A stretch of 64,000 nt of DNA. Origin: Aedes albopictus (Eukaryota; Arthropoda; Insecta; Diptera; Culicidae). A model generated the notes under the pieces. The model saw only the letters and a program-made list of their open reading frames with translations, had not been told where the DNA came from and made no database searches. Position 1 is the first letter of the stretch. Each line of letters opens with the position of its first letter. The stretch covers positions 67,510,580-67,574,579 of the forward strand of contig NC_085138.1 in the NCBI RefSeq assembly GCF_035046485.1. Direction: 5' to 3'. Made by a program: the position numbers and the translations under genes. Below, one piece after another: positions 61,355 to 64,000 of this stretch.

Positions 61355-62411
61355 TAGGGATGTAGTACCGGTAGTAACGGTACCGAAAATACCGGTATTA
61401 CCGACCAATTTTAAGTACCGAAATACCAGTACTGACTGAGCACTAGTACCGGTACTTTCGGTACCGTGAAATCTCTCCCGAAGTGTTAAAATCCTGTCAG
61501 TAGTATAGCCAATATGCAATGGAAATAAACGAAAACATTTAAAACCAAGTACATTGACAAACATTTCAAACATGCAAACTTTCTGCAAATCCAGGATATC
61601 ATAGCAATGATTTGTTTAATAAACGTTGAATTTTGGAAATGGATTTACTAGCTTAGAATAATACTTGTTAGATAAGGGTTTCTTGTCATTTCTTCAGTTT
61701 TTAGAATCCGTTAATAGCATCATCAAAAAAAAAATAGTTAAATAAATAAAAAGAAAATCGCGTTAAGTACTGTTCCTTTGAATTCCACTAAGAATTTGCA
61801 TCCTTTGACAGATACGTATTTCGACCTCAACTGTAAGGTCGTCTTCAGTGTCTGGTACTTGACTCGACTCAAGTACAAGACACTGAAGACGACCTTACAG
61901 TTGGGGTCGAAATACGTATCTGTCAAAGGATGCAAATTCTTAGTGGAATTCAAAGGAACAGTACTTAACGCGATTTTCTTTTTATTTACAGATATTCCCC
62001 TAACAAGCCCAGGTTAATTATCATAGTTAAATAGTTATCTATCTGATTTTGGCACATGTAAGGTTGTTCCTGTTTATTCTTAGACTGACCAAGATATTGC
62101 CTGTGAAACTGCGCAGAAGCTAAACAATAGCTCTAAAAACAGTTTCATACAACTCATTTCTTTTATCTGTTTTTTTTTATCTATTTATATTTTTTGTTTA
62201 ATTTAGTATTTTCTGGTTTGCTTTTATGGCATCCCTGAAAACCGGAATTCACAAATGCTTGGTAAAATGTGGATTTTCTGTGCAAAATATATTACTCTTC
62301 ATTTTAGTGCAAAATTTCCCAGTACCGGTATTTTACCGGTACTACCGGTACTGTAAGCCTCAGTACCGAAATCCCGGTACTCACCAAAAGTGCTCGGTAC
62401 TGCGACCCCTA
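61355..62411. mobile_element. hAT transposon with ACCGGT-rich subterminal regions, 1057 bp
   Basis: The ends read inward are TAGGGATGTAGTACCGG and TAGGGGTCGCAGTACCG, with the 8-bp duplication GTGAGGTT at 61347-61354 and 62412-62419. Both ends carry clusters of (G)TACCGGTA-type palindromic motifs (61376-61470 and 62320-62400), likely transposase-binding subterminal repeats. No transposase is encoded. Confidence 0.88.
61745..61987. mobile_element. 243-bp near-perfect palindromic MITE
   Basis: Arms of about 120 bp mirror each other around 61866 (AAAATCGCGTTAAGTACTGT at the left and its complement at the right; central AGTCAAGTACnAGACACTGA-type core). The nearly identical open frames on both strands are consequences of the palindrome. 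Nested in the hAT element. Confidence 0.9.
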
Positions 62412-62419
62412 GTGAGGTT

Positions 62420-63585
62420 CATCCAATTGTTTTTTCCGATATTCCTCCAGGGATTCCTTTAGAGAAACGTCCATGGATTCCTCCAGGAATACCTTTATAA
62501 AAGTGATTTTCGTTTGAGATTTTTGGCTTTTTATGTAATCAAAGAATTGCCATCTTTGGAAACATCGTCCAAATAATGCTTTTAGGGGGCATATCTTATG
62601 TCATTTCCATGGGTGCGTACCAGTACAGGAGCGCGGAAATTTCAAAAGCTTTAGTAACAAGCTCTGATTTTTCCTCGCCAGCACTGATGTAAACGCAAAA
62701 AATAGAAGGTGTCATCGCATTAGGATTTTTCCCCAATCTTTTTGTTCTATTTTTGAACAATCTAAATTTGGTACAAAAACTTATAATTACGCCATTGTGC
62801 TTGGGCGCTGCTGCAGCTGTTTTGTTAGCAAGAAGGTGAGGGGGTGGAGACGTGGGAGGCACAAGGTCCTTTGTCAAACGATGAGTGGATCATTATCGCG
62901 AGAGCAGTTTGGTCACATTTTCATCTGGCCGATTGTGGCCATTGTCAGATGATAAGTGCAAATGCACTGTGTGGCTGTTGGGTTGTCGGTGGTGTGGATT
63001 GAATGACGCGCGTGCGGTAGGCGTATTTTAGTGGTTTCACAATCAGCACGATTTTGGGATGGCGCAAAAATTGACTGGATTAATTTTCCCATCAATTTAA
63101 TGAACACTGGCTCCATTAGGAGAGCACGTAGGTTGGCCGAAAACCGAAGTATGTGGATTCAATTGGGATGAATTTTGTGGTTGCTGATGAGTAATGATTG
63201 TGTTTGGATGATCCCGGAACGACTTTTGTTCGAACGTAATGGAAATATTTGGAAATAGCTTTTCAGTCATCGAAAGGCCAACAGGTAAGTGTTGTTAAGA
63301 ATTTTGAATTTCAGAACAACACAACTAGAGCGTTGGATGTCGTTACATTGAGTAGAGGTGCTATAATAAGCTTGGAACACATAAAAATAACGTAACCCTA
63401 TAATAGCGATAACTCAACAATGGGAATATTTTTGGAAGCAGTTTTAGATTTGTATAATAAACATGCTGTCCCCAGCAAACTTTGTCTTCCCTACTGCCTT
63501 TTCTTTAACGCTTCAAGTCCCTAGCCAAGTCTAAGTCCCCGTTCAAAGTGTATGAAAACCCGATTTTCAAAAACTTTCATTTTTC
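62420..63585. other. Single-copy-looking DNA
   Basis: Starts with a few decayed TTCCTCCAGG words to about 62500, then sequence with no recognised repeat or gene. The minus-strand frames at 62596-62877 and 62913-63116 lack domains. Confidence 0.4.
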
Positions 63586-63586
63586 C

Positions 63587-64000
63587 ATGTTTTGCCTTTC
63601 TCGTACACTAAGTGTACTGGAAAGGCTATATGTTCACTCCAAAAATGACTTTTTGATAGAAGGCTCGGAGGGACGTGACACATATACCAATCGACTCAGC
63701 TCGACGAATTGGGGTGATGTCTGTATGTGTGTATGTGTGTGTGTGTATGTATGTGTGTGTGTGTATGTGTGAGTGTGTACAAAAAAACTCACATCACTTT
63801 TTGGCAGTAAACCTCAACCGATTTTAATGACCGATGGTTCATTCGACGCGGAATGTGGTCCCATTGTTTCCTATTGAAAATGGTTTGGATCGGTCCAGCC
63901 GTTCCGGAGTTATGGCCATTTAGGTGTTCCGGACCGGTACCCCAGGAAGGGGCCAGATATGAAAACGCTACAAACCCATCCATGCGACACATCAAACTAC
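63587..64000 (+). repeat. Dispersed TG-containing repeat, second copy (cut by window end)
   Basis: Closely similar to 27785-27958: the same hairpin start, the AAAAATGACTTTTTGATAGA core and the AGCTCGACGAATT segment leading to TG-rich DNA (63720-63778). Here the TG run is followed by ACAAAAAAACTCACATCACT and 200 bp of further repeat. It shows what the 27785 copy looked like before the retrotransposons arrived. Confidence 0.8.

Noticed and set aside
61738..62017. Similar open frames on both strands (71 and 79 codons)
   Set aside because: A consequence of the 243-bp palindromic MITE.

Overview
The window is eukaryotic, intron-tolerant, repeat-saturated DNA. It looks like a culicine (probably Aedes) mosquito. 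That is an inference from R1-clade retrotransposons sitting in TG/AC microsatellites, Penelope, hAT, Tc1/mariner, Transib-type and Mutator-type elements, tRNA-derived SINEs and many foldback MITEs. I find no convincing host protein-coding gene, rRNA or tRNA gene. The only credible coding sequences belong to transposable elements.

Layout. 1-3008: a 12-bp minisatellite (GGAATTCCTCCA type) with higher-order repeats. 3009-8775: a ~420-bp inverted sequence pair (3009-3424 and 8341-8775) enclosing a 688/680-bp direct duplication (3536-4223 and 5834-6513) and decayed minisatellite. 8766-11345: more minisatellite, with a strand switch near 9.5 kb and decay to the right. 11395-14222: a Mutator-like long-TIR element with a 9-bp target duplication and an intron-like interior. 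15150-15320: a foldback MITE. 15880-17350: a related 24-bp minisatellite. 17351-19205: single-copy-looking DNA. 19210-23440: younger minisatellite blocks (23-bp and 24-bp composite units) interrupted by an 834-bp insertion with a 20-bp target duplication. 24271-24555: a 7-bp microsatellite. 24556-27784: single-copy-looking DNA.

27785-46060 is the most organised part. Three R1-clade (Mino-like) non-LTR retrotransposons, all on the minus strand, lie head to tail inside what was one TG microsatellite within a dispersed repeat. Copy A (27959-34219) is full length with one frameshift in ORF2. Copy B (34269-37138) is 5'-truncated and carries a solo LTR. Copy C (37159-45818) is full length, with its ORF2 split by a 2658-bp Transib-like giant palindrome. 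Deleting the solo LTR, or the palindrome, plus one target duplication puts the flanking ORF2 pieces back in the same frame, so both insertions were precise. The UTRs of A and C look far more alike than their ORFs, which suggests module exchange or strong UTR constraint.

46061-64000 is older, AT-rich DNA. It holds a nested cluster at 50486-54516 (a mariner-like shell, a Penelope-like GIY-YIG fragment, hAT and TA-flanked insertions and two foldback MITEs), a 911-bp mariner-type foldback, a TTAA-flanked micro-MITE, three tRNA-derived SINEs, a 1057-bp hAT element full of ACCGGT motifs that holds another palindromic MITE, decayed relatives of the GGAATTCC minisatellite, and a second copy of the dispersed TG-containing repeat at the right edge.
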